This document shows, one piece after another, positions 44,310 through 52,836 of a DNA stretch of 64,000 nucleotides (the stretch's first letter is position 1; each line of letters starts with the position of its first letter). Both the position numbers and the translations under genes were made by a program. This DNA comes from Mesorhizobium sp. B2-4-15. Lineage in GTDB: Bacteria > Pseudomonadota > Alphaproteobacteria > Rhizobiales > Rhizobiaceae. The stretch covers positions 1-64,000 of the forward strand of contig NZ_VFUZ01000023.1 in assembly GCF_006658505.1 (NCBI RefSeq). Reading direction: 5' to 3'. The notes beneath the pieces are model-generated. The model was not told where the DNA came from and ran no database searches. It saw nothing but the letters and a program-made list of their open reading frames with translations.

Positions 44310-44322
44310 TTCTTCCCCACCG

Positions 44323-44348
44323 ACTACTGACTACTTCCCTACTCACTG
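44323..44348. repeat. Right flank repeat of the four-helix-bundle insertion, overlapping the nuoC stop
   Basis: ACTACTGACTACTTCCCTAC followed by TCACTG is the inverted counterpart of the GTAGTGA array at 43888-43910. The nuoC stop codon (44343-44345 on the minus strand) falls inside this repeat, so the repeat provides the end of nuoC. Confidence 0.75.
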
Positions 44349-44945
44349 CTTCGCTTTTTCGTCCCCGGGCAGCACATAATCGGTGCCTTCCCAAGGGGAC
44401 AAAAAATCGAAATTGCGGAATTCTTGCTTGAGCTCGACCGGCTCGTAGATGACGCGCTTGGCCTCGTCGTCGTAGCGAACCTCGACAAAGCCGGTCAGCG
44501 GGAAATCCTTGCGCAGCGGATGGCCTTCGAAACCATAGTCGGTCAGCAGGCGGCGCAGGTCCGGATGGCCCGAGAACAGCACGCCATAGAGATCGTAGGT
44601 CTCGCGCTCGAACCAGTCGGCGCCGGGATAGACGCCGGTGATCGACGGCACCATCGTCTCCTCGTCGGCCTGCACCTTGACGCGGATGCGCACATTCTGT
44701 TTCGGCGACAGCAGATGGTAGACGACGTCGAAGCGTTTGGCTCGCGACGGATAGTCGGCGCCACAGACATCGATGATCGAGATGAACTGGCAGCGCGCAT
44801 CGTCACGCAGGAAAGTCATCACGTCGACCAGGTCGCGAGGTTCGACATGGATGGTGAGTTCGCCATAGGCGAACACCGCGTCCGAGATCCGTCCGCTCAG
44901 TTTCTCGCCGAGATAGCTCGACAGTTCGCTCAGTGATGCGGCCAT
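44343..44945 (-). CDS. nuoC: NADH-quinone oxidoreductase subunit C
   Basis: The 200-residue hydrophilic subunit has the 30-kDa signature ERETYDLYGVLFSGHPDLRRLLTDYGFEGHPLRKDFPLTG (about 116-155). I start at ATG 44945, five bases below the nuoB stop; a longer frame reaching 45116 lies inside nuoB and is not used. The final residues GDEKAKQ are followed by a stop that belongs to the flanking repeat of the inserted gene, so the last codons may have been altered by the insertion. Confidence 0.95.
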   Translation of the reverse strand: MAASLSELSSYLGEKLSGRISDAVFAYGELTIHVEPRDLVDVMTFLRDDARCQFISIIDVCGADYPSRAKRFDVVYHLLSPKQNVRIRVKVQADEETMVPSITGVYPGADWFERETYDLYGVLFSGHPDLRRLLTDYGFEGHPLRKDFPLTGFVEVRYDDEAKRVIYEPVELKQEFRNFDFLSPWEGTDYVLPGDEKAKQ

Positions 44946-44949
44946 GGAT

Positions 44950-45531
44950 TTACCGTTCGATCGTGCCGGTGCGGCGGATTTTCTTCTGCAGGAGAAGAAT
45001 GCCGTAGAGCAGTGCTTCGGCGCTCGGCGGGCAGCCGGGCACATAGATGTCGACCGGCACGACGCGGTCGCAGCCACGCACCACCGAATAGGAATAGTGA
45101 TAATAGCCGCCGCCATTGGCGCACGAGCCCATCGAGATGACGTAGCGCGGCTCCGGCATCTGGTCGTAGACCTTGCGCAGCGCCGGCGCCATCTTGTTGG
45201 TCAGCGTGCCGGCGACGATCATGATGTCGGACTGGCGCGGAGACGCGCGCGGCGCCACGCCGAACCGCTCCGAGTCATAGCGCGGCATTGAGGTGTGGAT
45301 CATCTCGACCGCGCAGCAGGCGAGGCCGAAGGTCATGAACATCAGCGAGCCGCTACGCGCCCAGGTGATCAGCGCCTCTGTCGAGGTGACCAGAAAACCC
45401 TTGTCGGCGAGCTCATTGTTGATTTCGAGGAAAAAGGGATCGTCCTCTCCCACCGGCCTGCCGGTGTTGGGATCGATGATGCCCTTGGGCTTCGGCGCGA
45501 CGAGGGTGCCTGAACTGTCGTTCAATCCCAT
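44950..45531 (-). CDS. nuoB: NADH-quinone oxidoreductase subunit B
   Basis: The 193-residue subunit holds the terminal 4Fe-4S cluster N2. It has the ligand pattern GLACCAVEMIH (about 58-68), MGSCANGGGYYHYSYSVVRGCDRVVPVDIYVPGCPPS (about 130-170). The ATG at 45531 (MGLNDSSGTL) is the usual rhizobial start with GGAGCG upstream; another Met seven codons earlier is possible. The start overlaps the nuoA end by ten bases. Confidence 0.95.
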   Translation of the reverse strand: MGLNDSSGTLVAPKPKGIIDPNTGRPVGEDDPFFLEINNELADKGFLVTSTEALITWARSGSLMFMTFGLACCAVEMIHTSMPRYDSERFGVAPRASPRQSDIMIVAGTLTNKMAPALRKVYDQMPEPRYVISMGSCANGGGYYHYSYSVVRGCDRVVPVDIYVPGCPPSAEALLYGILLLQKKIRRTGTIER

Positions 45532-45887
45532 TCCAGCGCTCCTTTTTTCCATTCATAGGCAAAGCCGATGGTCAGCACTGCCAAAAACACCATCATCGAC
45601 CAGAAGCCGAGCATGCCGATCTTCGAGAACGACACCGCCCAGGGAAACAGGAAGGCCACTTCCAGGTCGAAGATGATGAACAGGATCGACACCAGGTAGA
45701 AACGGATGTCGAATTTCATGCGGGCGTCGTCGAACGAGTTGAAACCGCACTCGTAGGCGGAAAGCTTTTCAGGATCGGGGTTGCGGTAGGCCACCAGGAA
45801 CGGTGCGGCCAGCAGCGCCAGGCCGACGACCAATGCCACGCCGATGAACAGGACGATGGGCAGGTACGAACTGAGAAGTGCGTTCAT
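45522..45887 (-). CDS. nuoA: NADH-quinone oxidoreductase subunit A
   Basis: The 121-residue membrane subunit has three helices and the conserved loop KLSAYECGFNSFDDARMKFDIRFYLVSILFIIFDLEVAFLFPW-type region (about 40-83). ATG 45887 gives MNALLSSYLP; eight residues further upstream are not conserved. It is the first gene of the nuo operon; the promoter must lie in the gap 45888-46221. Confidence 0.96.
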   Translation of the reverse strand: MNALLSSYLPIVLFIGVALVVGLALLAAPFLVAYRNPDPEKLSAYECGFNSFDDARMKFDIRFYLVSILFIIFDLEVAFLFPWAVSFSKIGMLGFWSMMVFLAVLTIGFAYEWKKGALEWD

Positions 45888-46221
45888 GCAGCGGCTTTCC
45901 GTTGGCGCCAATCCACTTTTGTTACAGCACCGGACCTTAATGCGGAAGCGTGACAGTTTAACCGCTGAACCGTTTTAGAGGGGCCCATGCTGCAACGCGG
46001 CGAGGGTTAGCGCAGCACTTCCAGCGAAGCAAGTCAAACCTTGTTCAAAACGCCGACCTGGACGGCATTACAGGAGAAACTGGTCCGATGCGCTCCTGTT
46101 TGATTTCCTTCGCGTTCTACTCCACTTTTATCTCCTGACATGGTTGCCGCCAAAACCCTGCTAGCATGGGCTGGAATCACCGGTCTGAACCGCCATAAAT
46201 CGCCCTCTGAGTGACACCTGC
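45888..46221. other. Divergent intergenic region between nuoA and the YcaQ-like gene
   Basis: This 334-base gap must hold the nuo promoter on the minus strand. A TTGACT-like -35 occurs on the minus strand at 46032-46037, but I see no convincing -10 at the right distance. No RNA gene, repeat or small frame stands out. Confidence 0.5.
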
Positions 46222-47421
46222 ATGAAGGAAAAGATCTCGCTTGCCGCCGCTCGGCGCGTTGCACTCGCCGCCCAGGGGTTTCTCGATCCTCGCCCGAATG
46301 GCACGCCAGACCGCCGCCACTTCGCCCGGGTTCTTTCCCGCACCGGCCTGCTGCAGATCGATTCCGTCAGCGCGGTGGTGCGCGCGCACTATATGCCGCT
46401 CTATTCGCGGCTTGGCCCCTACCCGCTCGCGCTCCTCGACAATGCCGCCGTGACGCGCAAGCGCATGGTGTTCGAATACTGGGCGCATGAAGCCTCGTTC
46501 CTGCCGGTCGAGACATACCCCTTGATGCGCTGGCGCATGCAGCGCGCCGAGCAAGGCGACGAAATGTATCTGGGCCTCGCCAAATGGGGCCGCGAGCACG
46601 CCGCCTACATCGAAGAGATCTATCGGGAAGTCGCCGATCGCGGCCCGATCGCCGCCTCGGCGCTTGAAGGCCAGAAAGGTTCCGGCGGCTGGTGGGGCTG
46701 GAGCCATGCCAAGCATGCCTTCGAATGGCTGTTCTGGGCCGGCCGCATCACCACCGCGCACCGCCGCGGCTTCGAGCGCTTCTATGACCTGCCCGAACGC
46801 GTGCTGCCGCAGGCGATCCTCGATTTGCCGGTGCCCGCTGCCGAGGACGCGCATCGCGAATTGCTGCGCATTTCAGCCCGCGCCCATGGGGTGGCTACAG
46901 CCGGGGACCTGCGCGACTATTTCCGTCTGTCGCCCGCCGACATGAAAGGCCGGCTGGAGGAACTGGCCGAGTTGGGCGAGTTGCTGCCGGTGCGTGTCGA
47001 GGGCTGGAACAAGCCGGCTTACCTCTATAAGGACGCCCGTTTGCCCCGCAAGATCGAAGCGCGCGCCTTGCTGGCGCCTTTCGACCCCGTCGTCTTCGAA
47101 CGCTCGCGCACCGAGCGGCTATTCGATTTCCATTACCGCATCGAAATCTACACCCCTGCCGAAAAACGCCAGTACGGCTACTATGTCCTGCCCTTCCTGC
47201 TTGGCGACAGGATCGTCGCTCGCGTCGACCTGAGAGCCGACCGGCCGGCAAGCGTGCTGCGCGTCCACGCGGCCTACGCCGAGCCCGGAGCGCCGCCTGA
47301 AACAGCCGCCCAGCTCTTCGACGAATTGAAACAGATGCAAGGCTGGCTCGAGCTTGAACGAATGGAAGTGACGCCTGCCGGCGATCTAGGCCCGGCGCTG
47401 GCCGACATCGCCATGTCGTAG
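46222..47421 (+). CDS. Winged-helix DNA glycosylase-like protein, YcaQ/AlkX family
   Basis: The 399-residue protein belongs to the HTH_42 (DUF1006) family whose E. coli member YcaQ unhooks DNA interstrand crosslinks. It has the catalytic Gln-x-Asp motif Q45-I-D47 in LLQIDSVSAVVRAHYMPLYSRLG, the FEYWAHEASFLP segment (about 90-101) and YGYYVLPFLLGDRIVARVDLRADR near 330-353. The arrangement of three winged helices fits. Length is typical. It is a single gene, divergent from nuoA. Activity on crosslinks is inferred from the family. Confidence 0.85.
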   Translation: MKEKISLAAARRVALAAQGFLDPRPNGTPDRRHFARVLSRTGLLQIDSVSAVVRAHYMPLYSRLGPYPLALLDNAAVTRKRMVFEYWAHEASFLPVETYPLMRWRMQRAEQGDEMYLGLAKWGREHAAYIEEIYREVADRGPIAASALEGQKGSGGWWGWSHAKHAFEWLFWAGRITTAHRRGFERFYDLPERVLPQAILDLPVPAAEDAHRELLRISARAHGVATAGDLRDYFRLSPADMKGRLEELAELGELLPVRVEGWNKPAYLYKDARLPRKIEARALLAPFDPVVFERSRTERLFDFHYRIEIYTPAEKRQYGYYVLPFLLGDRIVARVDLRADRPASVLRVHAAYAEPGAPPETAAQLFDELKQMQGWLELERMEVTPAGDLGPALADIAMS

Positions 47422-47428
47422 CCGCGCG

Positions 47429-47457
47429 TTGACACCGCTGCCTGCAAAAGCCTAAAT
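47429..47457 (+). promoter_or_regulatory. Predicted promoter of the cobalamin operon
   Basis: TTGACA (47429-47434) and CTAAAT (47452-47457) are separated by exactly 17 bases and lie just after the YcaQ-like stop codon. Transcription would start near 47464, ahead of the riboswitch. Confidence 0.65.
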
Positions 47458-47463
47458 CCCGTC

Positions 47464-47655
47464 CAGACGGTCCCCTGCCCGCAACGGCTGGGGCTAAGAG
47501 GGAATGCGGTGCGGGATTTCGGTCTCAAATCCGCGGCTGTCCCCGCAACTGTAAGCGAAGAGCCAAGGCCGAAAGCCACTGGGAGTTCCCGGGAAGGCGG
47601 CTAACCAAGGCGATGACCCGCGAGCCAGGAGACCTGCCGTCTGCGACAGAAGAAT
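47464..47655 (+). promoter_or_regulatory. Cobalamin riboswitch of the main cob operon
   Basis: The leader has GGGAATGCGGTGCGGG, CCCCGCAACTGTAAGC, GCCACTGGG, GGGAAGGCGGC and the B12 box GCCAGGAGACCTGCC at 47624-47638, all in the order of the AdoCbl riboswitch. It controls DUF1636, cobW, cobN and the genes beyond. Its sequence is diverged from the copy at 2185-2368 outside the conserved core, so both are old and independently kept. Confidence 0.96.
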
Positions 47656-47674
47656 CCGATCGCCCGGCGGGTTT

Positions 47675-47696
47675 CCGGGCAAGGAGCCCGGTTTTT
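47675..47696 (+). promoter_or_regulatory. Terminator-like hairpin enclosing the first Shine-Dalgarno of the cob operon
   Basis: CCGGG (47675-47679) and CCCGG (47687-47691) pair around a loop that contains AAGGAG, the ribosome site of the first gene, and are followed by five T residues whose last two begin the TTG start codon. An upstream CCCGGCGGG could compete for pairing. One structure could therefore both end transcription and hide the ribosome site. Confidence 0.65.
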
Positions 47697-48123
47697 GGAC
47701 CATAACGGCAGTTTTTCGGCTGGTGCAGCGGATATATCTTCCGCCAATGGCGACGCCTTGTCCGACGTCACCGTCATCGTCTGCGCGTCCTGCCGCGACG
47801 AAACCGGCTCCGACGCCCATCCCCGCGCCGGCGAATCGCTGGCGCAGGACACGCGCCGCGCGGCAGCATCCGAGAACGTCCGCGTCCGCACGGTCGAATG
47901 TCTCGGCAATTGCAAACGCCGGCTCAGCGCCGCGATCCTGCGCGACGGCTGCTGGAGCTATGTCTTCGGCGACCTGACCACGAGCAGCGGCGCCGACCTC
48001 GTTACCGGCGCCAGACTCTTCGCCACCTCGAGCGACGGCCTCATCCCTTGGCGCGGCCGCCCTGATTCCCTGAAGCGCGGCCTCGTTGCCCGCATCCCTC
48101 CCCTAGACCTGCTGAAAGACTGA
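47695..48123 (+). CDS. DUF1636 family metal-binding protein
   Basis: The 142-residue protein has a thioredoxin-like ferredoxin pattern with four cysteines C30-x2-C33 and C69-x3-C73 (VIVCASC and VECLGNC), enough to hold a 2Fe-2S cluster or a metal ion. DUF1636 genes usually stand beside cobW in alphaproteobacterial B12 operons. The start is TTG with AAGGAG eight bases upstream, inside the hairpin described above. No alternative ATG exists in the frame. Role in cobalt delivery is inferred. Confidence 0.88.
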   Translation: MDHNGSFSAGAADISSANGDALSDVTVIVCASCRDETGSDAHPRAGESLAQDTRRAAASENVRVRTVECLGNCKRRLSAAILRDGCWSYVFGDLTTSSGADLVTGARLFATSSDGLIPWRGRPDSLKRGLVARIPPLDLLKD

Positions 48124-48125
48124 CC

Positions 48126-49163
48126 ATGACCGCTTCCGTCTCCCGCGTTCCCTGCACCGTCGTCACCGGCTTTCTCGGTGCCGGCAAGACGACACTGGTC
48201 CGCCATCTCCTGGAAAACGCCGGCGGCAAGCGCATCGCGATTATCGTCAACGAGTTCGGCGACATCGGCATTGACGGCGAGATCCTCAAGGGCTGCGGCA
48301 TCGACACTTGCCCGGAGGAAAACATCGTCGAACTGGCCAATGGCTGCATCTGTTGCACCGTGGCCGACGATTTCGTACCGGCACTCGACCAGATCCTGTC
48401 ACTGACGCCGAGGGTCGACCATATCCTGATCGAAACCTCCGGCCTCGCTTTGCCGAAGCCGCTGGTCCAGGCCTTCCAGTGGCCGACGGTGAAGAGCCGC
48501 GTGACCGTCGACGGCGTGATCGCCGTGGTCGACGGCCCCGCACTGGCCGAAGGCCGCGTCGCCAACGACATGGACGCCCTGCAGGCCCAACGCGCCGGGG
48601 ATGACAGCCTCGACCATGACGACCCGGTCGAGGAAGTGTTCGAGGACCAGATCGCCTGCGCCGACCTGATCATCCTGTCGAAGAGTGACCTGATGGACGC
48701 CGCCGGTTCGGCCCGCGCCAACGCCATCGTCAACGAACACTCCGCCCGGGCCGTCAAGATCGTGCCGACGTCCCACGGCAAGGTCGATCCCTCCGTACTG
48801 CTCGGGCTCGGCCTCGCCGTAGAGGACGACATCGAGAACCGCAAGTCCCATCACGACGGCGCATTCGACCACGAGCATGACGACTTCGACACCTTCATTG
48901 TCGACATCCCCTCGATCGCCAATCCGGACGAACTGGCAAAACGCGTCGCTGCCGCCGCCGAACAGGAAAACGTGCTGCGCGTGAAAGGCTTCGTAGAGGT
49001 CGGCGGCAAGCCGATGCGGCTTTTGCTGCAGGCCGTCGGCCCGCGCGTCAACCATTACTATGACCGCGCCTGGACCGCCGAGGACGACCGCCGCTCGCGT
49101 CTCGTCGTCATCGGCCTCAAGGGGCTGAACCGCCCTGCGATCGAGCGTATACTCGCCGGCTGA
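48126..49163 (+). CDS. cobW: CobW GTP-dependent cobalt chaperone
   Basis: The 345-residue G3E GTPase has the P-loop GFLGAGKTT (residues 15-23), the metal motif CICC (74-77), a NKxD-type LSKSDL motif (about 182-187) and a His/Asp-rich loop (SHHDGAFDHEHDD, about 240-252), with the CobW C-terminal domain ending the protein. It is thought to hand Co2+ to the CobN chelatase. It starts two bases after the DUF1636 stop, in the same operon. Confidence 0.94.
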   Translation: MTASVSRVPCTVVTGFLGAGKTTLVRHLLENAGGKRIAIIVNEFGDIGIDGEILKGCGIDTCPEENIVELANGCICCTVADDFVPALDQILSLTPRVDHILIETSGLALPKPLVQAFQWPTVKSRVTVDGVIAVVDGPALAEGRVANDMDALQAQRAGDDSLDHDDPVEEVFEDQIACADLIILSKSDLMDAAGSARANAIVNEHSARAVKIVPTSHGKVDPSVLLGLGLAVEDDIENRKSHHDGAFDHEHDDFDTFIVDIPSIANPDELAKRVAAAAEQENVLRVKGFVEVGGKPMRLLLQAVGPRVNHYYDRAWTAEDDRRSRLVVIGLKGLNRPAIERILAG

Positions 49164-49182
49164 TTTTCAGGCACGGGCCGCG

Positions 49183-52100
49183 ATGCACATCCTCACCACG
49201 ACATCCGCGTCGCTCGACGATCTCGCCGAGCCGGTCGATCTGCGGCAGACGCCGGCGGATATCGTGGCCCTGTCCTTCACCGACAGCGATCTCGCCGGCC
49301 TCGCCGCCGCGTGGAAGGCCGATGCCGGCCGCCTGCCCTCGATGCGGCTGGCCGCGCTGCGTGACCTGCGCCACCCCATGTCCGTCGACCTCTGGATCGA
49401 CAGCGTCGCCCGCCACGCCAGGATCATCCTGGTGCGTATCCTCGGCGGCTACGACTGGTGGCGCTATGGCTGCGACCAGCTTGCCGCGACCGCCCGCGAG
49501 CGCGGCATAAAACTGGCGCTGCTGCCTGGCGAAGGCCACGATGACGATTTCCGGCTGATCGAAGCCTCGACGCTGCCGCGCACGGAACTGGACGCGCTGC
49601 TCGGCTATTTCCGCGAAGGCGGCCCGGCCAATATGGGTGCGCTGGTGCGGAGGTTGGCAGGGCTGGCAGGACAGGATGAAGCAGCAGCCGCGCCGGTAAC
49701 CGTGCCCAAAGCGGGCTACTACGAGCCAGGACGTGGCGTCGTCGAGTGCGGCGTCCCCCTCCCCCTCGAGGGGAGGGTCCGGCCGCAGGCCGGGGGTGGG
49801 GTCGCCGGTGAAGTGCGCCGACTTCGAGAAACACCATATCCAGTCGCACCGACCCCACCCGGCCCTGCGGGCCACCCTCCCCTCGAGGGGGAGGGAAAGA
49901 TCGTGCCCATCCTCTTCTACCGCTCGATGCTGCTCGCCCCCGATGTCGCGCCAATCGATGCGCTTTTCGACGCCTTGCAGCAGCGCGGCGTCACCCCCGT
50001 GCCGATCTTCGTCTCCAGCCTCAAAGACCCAGCATCCCTCGCGTTCGTCGAAACCGCTCTCGCCACGCTGAAACCGGCCGCCATCATCACCGCGACCGCT
50101 TTCGCGTCCGGCGCGGAGCCCGATGTCGAAACCCTGTTCGATCGCGCCGGCGTCCCCGTCTTCCAGGTGATCGTCGCCACCACGCGCCGCGACGTTTGGG
50201 AAAATAACCAGCGCGGCCTGGCACCCGCCGACCTCGCCATGCATGTCGTGCTGCCCGAACTCGACGGCCGCATCCTCGCCGGCGCCATTTCCTTCAAGGA
50301 CGAAAGCGATGTCGATCCCGCACTTGGCCACCGCGCCTTCGCCAACCGGCCGGAGCCGGACCGCGTGGCCCAGGTTGCCGATCGTGTAGCAGCTTTTGTC
50401 CGCCTGCAGGAGACATCTCGCGCCCAGCGCAAGCTCGCCATCCTGATCCCGGATTACCCGAGCGCCCCCGGCCGCACCGGCTATGCCGTCGGCCTCGACG
50501 TCCCGTCGAGCGTGCTGGCCATGCTGCATGACCTCAGCGAACAGGGCTATGCCGTTGACGGGATTCCGCGAACGCCGCGGGAACTGCTGGATTTGCTGGA
50601 GCATAGCAACGACGGATTGGCCCTACAGGAGTATTTGGGCTTCTCGAAGGAGTTGCCGAGAGCTGTGATTGCCGCAGTAGAAGCAGCATGGGGAAAACCA
50701 GAAGATGAGGCAGGTTTATGCGAGGCACCCCCCTCTGTCCTGCCGGACATCTCCCCCGCAAGGGGGGAGATTGGCAGCTCGGATGCCGGCGCTGTTCCTG
50801 CGAGGCCAATAGCTGGCGAGAGCTTCGATGAAAGCTCGATCTCCCCCCTTGCGGGGGAGATGTCCGGCAGGACAGAGGGGGGTGGGCCGGAACACCAGCG
50901 TCCGAGATTTTTCCCCTTCCGCGCCGCCACCTTCGGCAACATCACCGTAGCGCTCGCCCCGGATCGCGGCCGCTCCGCCGACCGCCGCGCCGATTACCAC
51001 GACCCCACGCTCCCCCCGCGCCATGCCCTACTCGCCTTCGGTCTGTGGCTCCGGAAATCGCTGGGCGTCAACGCCCTCATCCACGTCGGTGCCCACGGCA
51101 CGCTGGAATGGCTGCCGGGCAAGACGGTCGCGCTGTCGCAAAACTGCTTCCCCGAGATCGTCGCCGGACCCCTGCCTGTCATCTATCCCTTCATCGTCTC
51201 CAATCCCGGCGAGGCGGCACAAGCCAAGCGGCGCATCGCCGCCGTCACGCTCGGCCATCTGCCGCCGCCGCTGACCGGCGCTGGCCTCGACCAAGACCAG
51301 CACCGGCTGGAACGCCTGGTCGACGAATATGCCCAGGCCGATGGGCTCGACCGGCGGCGCCGCGACCAGCTGGCGAAGCTGATCGTCGACACCGCGCAAC
51401 AGACCGGCCTCGCCTCCGAAGCAGGCGTTGCGAGGACCGACGCGCCTGATGAGGCTTTGCGCCGTATCGATGCGTGGCTCTGCGACCTCAAGGATTTCTC
51501 CATCAAGGACGGGCTGCACATCTACGGTCGCGCCTCCGACGACGAACCCGATGCCATGCGCCGCCAGAGCGCGAACGCCGAAAAGGCCGCGCTGCTTGCC
51601 GCGCTCGATGGCCGTCACGTCAAGGCCGGCCCGGCCGGCGCACCCGCGCGAGGCCGCTCCGATGTGCTGCCCACCGGCCGCAACCTGTTCACGTCGGATC
51701 CCCGCACCATGCCGACGCCGACCGCCTACGACATCGGCAAGGCGGCGGCAGAGGAGGTCGTGCGCGCCTACTTGCAGTCGCATGGAGACTGGCCACGCTC
51801 GCTGGTGATCGACCTCTGGGGCTCGGCGTCGCTGCGCACCGGCGGCGAGGAGATCGCGCAGGGCCTGGCGCTGATGGGCTGCCGGCCGCAATGGAACACC
51901 GCCACCGGCCGCATCACCGGCATCGAGGTGCTGCCGCCGGCCACGCTTGGCCGCCCCCGCGTCGATGTCACCTGGCGGATATCAGGCCTGTTCCGCGACA
52001 TGTTCCCGACGCAGATCGCGCTCATCGATGCCGCCGCCGGCGCCGTCGCCGCCCGCGACGAGGACGATTCGGAAAACCCGCTCGCCGCGAAGACCCGCGC

Positions 52101-52836
52101 TGACGGCAAGATCAGCCCCCGCATCTTCGGCACCTCGCCAGGCACTTACGGCGCCGGCGTCGAGGAGCTGTTGTCGAACGGCGACTGGCGCGCGCGCGAA
52201 GAGATCGGCCGTGCCTATCTCGATGCCACCTCGCACGCCTATGGCGGTGCCGGGGGTGATGGCATCTCCGCACCCGGCGCTTTCGAGGGACGCATCGCCG
52301 AGGCCGATCTTCTCGTCCACACCGGCGACGATCCCGGCCGCGACATTCTCGAAGGATCAGCCGATGTCGCCTTCATCGGCGGCTTTTCGGCCGCGCTTGC
52401 GGCCCTCGGCCGGAATGCCGACGTCATCGTGCTCGACACGACAGATCCGCAAAAGCCAAAGCCGCGCTCTGTCGGTGAGGCCGTATCGCGGGTGGTGCGC
52501 GCCCGTGCGGTCAATTCACGCTTTATCGCTGGTCAGATGCGCCACGGCCCGCGCGGCGCATCGGAATTCGCCGAAACGGTCGACCGGCTGGTCGGCTTCG
52601 CCGAGACCACCCATGCCATTTCAGGCGCGCTGATCGAGGCCGTGCACGATGCCTATGTTGGCGATCCCGAAGTTCGCGCCTTCATCCTGCGCGAAAATCC
52701 CGCCGCCGCGAAAGTCATCGCCGAACGCTTTCTGTCGGCGCGCCGGCGCGGTCTCTGGCATCCCCTGCGCAATTCGATCGACGACGACCTCGCCGCGCTG
52801 ATTGCCGAGGCCGAGGCGCTTGGGGTGGCGGCATGA
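49183..52836 (+). CDS. cobN: Cobaltochelatase subunit CobN with two in-frame palindromic-element insertions
   Basis: The 1217-residue large subunit inserts Co2+ into hydrogenobyrinic acid a,c-diamide with ATP-driven CobS/CobT (chelatase) partners encoded elsewhere. Family segments include KIVPILFYRSMLLAPDVAPIDALFDALQQRG (about 239-269) and GRSADRRADYHDPTLPPRHALLAFGLWLR (about 592-620), HVGAHGTLEWLPGK (about 630-643). Residues about 192-238 and 516-567 are encoded by two palindromic elements and are unlike the family; they lie in variable loops and keep the frame open. The ATG at 49183 is 19 bases after cobW; its stop overlaps cobG by four bases. Confidence 0.96.
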   Translation: MHILTTTSASLDDLAEPVDLRQTPADIVALSFTDSDLAGLAAAWKADAGRLPSMRLAALRDLRHPMSVDLWIDSVARHARIILVRILGGYDWWRYGCDQLAATARERGIKLALLPGEGHDDDFRLIEASTLPRTELDALLGYFREGGPANMGALVRRLAGLAGQDEAAAAPVTVPKAGYYEPGRGVVECGVPLPLEGRVRPQAGGGVAGEVRRLRETPYPVAPTPPGPAGHPPLEGEGKIVPILFYRSMLLAPDVAPIDALFDALQQRGVTPVPIFVSSLKDPASLAFVETALATLKPAAIITATAFASGAEPDVETLFDRAGVPVFQVIVATTRRDVWENNQRGLAPADLAMHVVLPELDGRILAGAISFKDESDVDPALGHRAFANRPEPDRVAQVADRVAAFVRLQETSRAQRKLAILIPDYPSAPGRTGYAVGLDVPSSVLAMLHDLSEQGYAVDGIPRTPRELLDLLEHSNDGLALQEYLGFSKELPRAVIAAVEAAWGKPEDEAGLCEAPPSVLPDISPARGEIGSSDAGAVPARPIAGESFDESSISPLAGEMSGRTEGGGPEHQRPRFFPFRAATFGNITVALAPDRGRSADRRADYHDPTLPPRHALLAFGLWLRKSLGVNALIHVGAHGTLEWLPGKTVALSQNCFPEIVAGPLPVIYPFIVSNPGEAAQAKRRIAAVTLGHLPPPLTGAGLDQDQHRLERLVDEYAQADGLDRRRRDQLAKLIVDTAQQTGLASEAGVARTDAPDEALRRIDAWLCDLKDFSIKDGLHIYGRASDDEPDAMRRQSANAEKAALLAALDGRHVKAGPAGAPARGRSDVLPTGRNLFTSDPRTMPTPTAYDIGKAAAEEVVRAYLQSHGDWPRSLVIDLWGSASLRTGGEEIAQGLALMGCRPQWNTATGRITGIEVLPPATLGRPRVDVTWRISGLFRDMFPTQIALIDAAAGAVAARDEDDSENPLAAKTRADGKISPRIFGTSPGTYGAGVEELLSNGDWRAREEIGRAYLDATSHAYGGAGGDGISAPGAFEGRIAEADLLVHTGDDPGRDILEGSADVAFIGGFSAALAALGRNADVIVLDTTDPQKPKPRSVGEAVSRVVRARAVNSRFIAGQMRHGPRGASEFAETVDRLVGFAETTHAISGALIEAVHDAYVGDPEVRAFILRENPAAAKVIAERFLSARRRGLWHPLRNSIDDDLAALIAEAEALGVAA
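49757..49895. repeat. Palindromic element A, in frame inside cobN
   Basis: Arms 49757-49804 and 49850-49895 are imperfect reverse complements, starting CCCTCCCCCTCGAGGGGAGGG and ending CCTCGAGGGGGAGGG. They enclose a 45-base centre. The element is read through in the cobN frame as PLPLEGR to PPLEGEGK. The right half matches the partial element at the start of the window. Confidence 0.9.
50729..50882. repeat. Palindromic element B, in frame inside cobN
   Basis: Arms of about 44 bases (50729-50772 and 50839-50882) pair almost perfectly: CCCCTCTGTCCTGCCGGACA at the left and its complement at the right, with CTCCCCC and GGGGGAG blocks inside. The cobN frame reads PPSVLPDISPARGEI and ISPLAGEMSGRTEGG across the arms. 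Confidence 0.92.

Noticed and set aside
44343..45116. Longer NuoC starting inside nuoB
   Set aside because: The extra 57 residues are in a frame shadowing nuoB and do not resemble NuoC; ATG 44945 gives the normal length.
49183..52836. cobN as a pseudogene because of foreign-looking segments
   Set aside because: The frame is intact end to end, both insertions are in variable loops and all recognised family segments are present, so it is most simply a working gene.
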